This document shows positions 62,765 through 64,000 of a DNA stretch of 64,000 nucleotides, piece by piece. Position 1 is the stretch's first letter, and every line of letters begins with the position of its first letter. The position numbers were made by a program, and so were the translations under genes. Under the pieces are notes generated by a model. It saw only the letters and a list, made by a program, of their open reading frames with translations. It was not told the DNA's origin and made no database searches. Origin of the DNA: Nocardioides alkalitolerans DSM 16699. Lineage in GTDB: Bacteria > Actinomycetota > Actinomycetes > Propionibacteriales > Nocardioidaceae. The DNA lies in contig NZ_KE384533.1 in NCBI RefSeq assembly GCF_000426525.1, forward strand, positions 412,562-476,561, read 5' to 3'.

Positions 62765-64000
62765 GCACCACGTAGAGCGTCGCGCGCCCGGTCATCGACT
62801 CGTCCTCGATCTCCTGCGGACGCACCACCACGATGCCGTCGAACTCGAGGCCCTTGGTGTCGAGGCCGGTGAGCACGACGACGCGGTCGGTGCCGCTGGG
62901 CGCGACGGCGGAGTCGACCGCCGCGGCCGCCGACGGCGCGTCGGCCGCCAGCTCGGACCAGCCCGCGAGCCAGGCGTTGACCTCGGAGCGGCGCGCCGCG
63001 GGCACGACGATGCCGACGGTGCCGGCCACCTCGCCGGCCAGCCGCACGACCTCGGCCCGCACGGCCGCCTCGAGGTCGACCTCCGCCACGCCGTCGACCT
63101 CCACGGGCGGCACCCCGGTGCGGCGCACCGCGTCGGGCAGGTCGGCGTCGAGGCCGACCCGCTCGGCGTATGCCGCGGCGTACGCGTAGATCTCGGCCGA
63201 GTTGCGGTAGTTCGTCGAGAGGTGGAACGCGTGCTCGACCTTGCCCGAGAGCGCCTCGGCGCGCGCGGCGGCGGACTCCTCCGGCACGGGCCACGACGAC
63301 TGGGCGGGGTCGCCGACGATGGTCCAGGACGCGGTGCGGCCGCGGCGGCCGACCATGCGCCACTGCATCGGCGTGAGGTCCTGCGCCTCGTCGACGAGCA
63401 CGTGGGCGTAGCCGTCGTCCTCGATGCGGTGGGTCGGCGCCGACCAGGCGCGCCCGCTCGGGGCGTACTCCCGGTCGGAGGCCGTCGTCAGCTCGACCAG
63501 GTCGACGCCGCCCTCGGCGGCGGTGAGCACGTCGTCGAGCTGGGTGTCGGTGTCGGTGGCCGCGGGCACGTCGCCGAGCGTGTAGCGCAGCTCGTCGATG
63601 AGCGCGACGTCCTCGATCGAGAGGCCGGCGCCGGTGCGGACGTCGATCGGGCCCGTGCCCCACGACTTCACGAGGAGGCGCTGCTCCTCCGCGTCGAGGA
63701 CGCCGTCACCCACGCGGGCGAGCAGCTCGGGGTCGCGCAGCCACGTGAAGACGTCGACGGCGCTGAGCGGCGGCCACCAGCTCGTCGCGAAGTCGACGAA
63801 GGCGGCGTTGTCGAGCATGTCCTCGTCGAAGAACTCGCGGCCGAGGTCGCGTCCGCGCTCGCTGCGCACCTGGCGCCACATCGCGTCGAGCAGCGTGCGG
63901 GGCACGCGGGAGAGCTGGCGGTTGCGCAGGCCCTGGCTCATGAGCTGGCGGCGCACGCGCCCGAGCACGCCGCGGTCGAGCACGATCTTGTTGTCGCGCC
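62727..64000 (-). CDS. HelD/UvrD-like superfamily 1 helicase, C-terminal part (5' end outside window)
   Basis: At least 424 residues; the frame runs open through the window edge (RDNKIV precedes the first visible GTG at 63983), so the Walker A motif is off-window. Visible motifs are the Walker B region HVLVDEAQDLTPMQW, the motif III region WTIVGDPAQSS, LSTNYRNSAEI, and the C-terminal GLDTKGLEFDGIVVV with YVVLTRATQLL. The long helical insert before Walker B fits HelD-type RNA-polymerase-recycling ATPases, some of which give rifampicin tolerance, better than UvrD or Rep. The subfamily choice is inference. Confidence 0.85.
   Translation of the reverse strand, partial: RDNKIVLDRGVLGRVRRQLMSQGLRNRQLSRVPRTLLDAMWRQVRSERGRDLGREFFDEDMLDNAAFVDFATSWWPPLSAVDVFTWLRDPELLARVGDGVLDAEEQRLLVKSWGTGPIDVRTGAGLSIEDVALIDELRYTLGDVPAATDTDTQLDDVLTAAEGGVDLVELTTASDREYAPSGRAWSAPTHRIEDDGYAHVLVDEAQDLTPMQWRMVGRRGRTASWTIVGDPAQSSWPVPEESAAARAEALSGKVEHAFHLSTNYRNSAEIYAYAAAYAERVGLDADLPDAVRRTGVPPVEVDGVAEVDLEAAVRAEVVRLAGEVAGTVGIVVPAARRSEVNAWLAGWSELAADAPSAAAAVDSAVAPSGTDRVVVLTGLDTKGLEFDGIVVVRPQEIEDESMTGRATLYVVLTRATQLLSTVS

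Overview
The window is very GC-rich (by eye above 70% G+C) and almost fully coding. It carries typical actinomycete genes: an MprAB-PepD-like envelope-stress operon, an AccD3-like carboxyltransferase, a LexA-type box before a DUF222/HNH (13E12-type) gene, DUF2510 membrane proteins, a VKOR homologue and a HelD/UvrD-like helicase. Many genes start with GTG, and many have a TANNNT-type -10 element only 6-8 bases before the start codon. I infer a free-living, probably soil actinomycete, most likely Nocardioides or a relative in the Propionibacteriales. The species is not provable from this sequence. I saw no rRNA, tRNA, CRISPR array, prophage or intact insertion sequence.

Layout. 1-0.4 kb: end of an AraC-type regulator. 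0.4-10.1 kb: a catabolic regulon. One minus-strand run encodes a DHDPS-family lyase, an APC amino-acid permease, an esterase, a flavin monooxygenase, an amino-acid dehydrogenase and a cupin. A second minus-strand run encodes a gamma-glutamyltransferase-like hydrolase and a DUF1275 membrane protein. A GntR/FCD regulator is transcribed divergently, and the AT-rich word ATTGGATGC recurs only before the units of this cluster. 10.1-18.7 kb: small units (methyltransferase, SDRs, VKOR, AraC/DUF1772 pair, TetR/glycosyltransferase pair, acyltransferase 3). 18.7-25.3 kb: AccD3-like carboxyltransferase, the E1-alpha/E1-beta/E2 genes of a branched-chain 2-oxoacid dehydrogenase, and a zinc-type CDF exporter under a perfect metal-operator-like palindrome.

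25.3-32.8 kb: glutathionyl-hydroquinone reductase type GST, a membrane protein, a zinc metallopeptidase, then an array of four DUF2510 single-pass membrane paralogues plus a fifth relative without DUF2510. All five outer domains share a spaced cysteine pair. 32.8-39.6 kb: a three-gene, translationally coupled operon (transglutaminase-DUF2126, circularly permuted ATP-grasp fused to alpha-E, transglutaminase), a known but functionally unsolved peptide-ligation/cleavage system. 39.7-46.1 kb: HisC-like aminotransferase, VanZ, ribokinase, a dimethylargininase-like hydrolase with a divergent GntR regulator and a perfect 15-bp operator, then a coupled operon of a small membrane protein, LMW phosphatase and fructosamine-kinase family protein that looks like a protein-deglycation unit. 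46.1-50.6 kb: MprA/MprB/PepD-like genes and a lipoprotein.

50.6-64 kb: PabB, an SRPBCC protein, the SOS-box DUF222/HNH gene, two clusters of a 40-bp palindromic repeat flanking a DUF4261-like gene, a large secreted repeat protein, a PabA-type amidotransferase beside a PhzE-like fused synthase, a GT4 glycosyltransferase, two small membrane proteins and the 3' part of a helicase. The strongest candidates for new biology are the ATTGGATGC regulon, the DUF2510/cysteine-pair array, the SOS-controlled DUF222/HNH gene next to palindromic repeats, and the window-wide leaderless-promoter architecture, including a four-codon leaderless upstream ORF before the VKOR gene.
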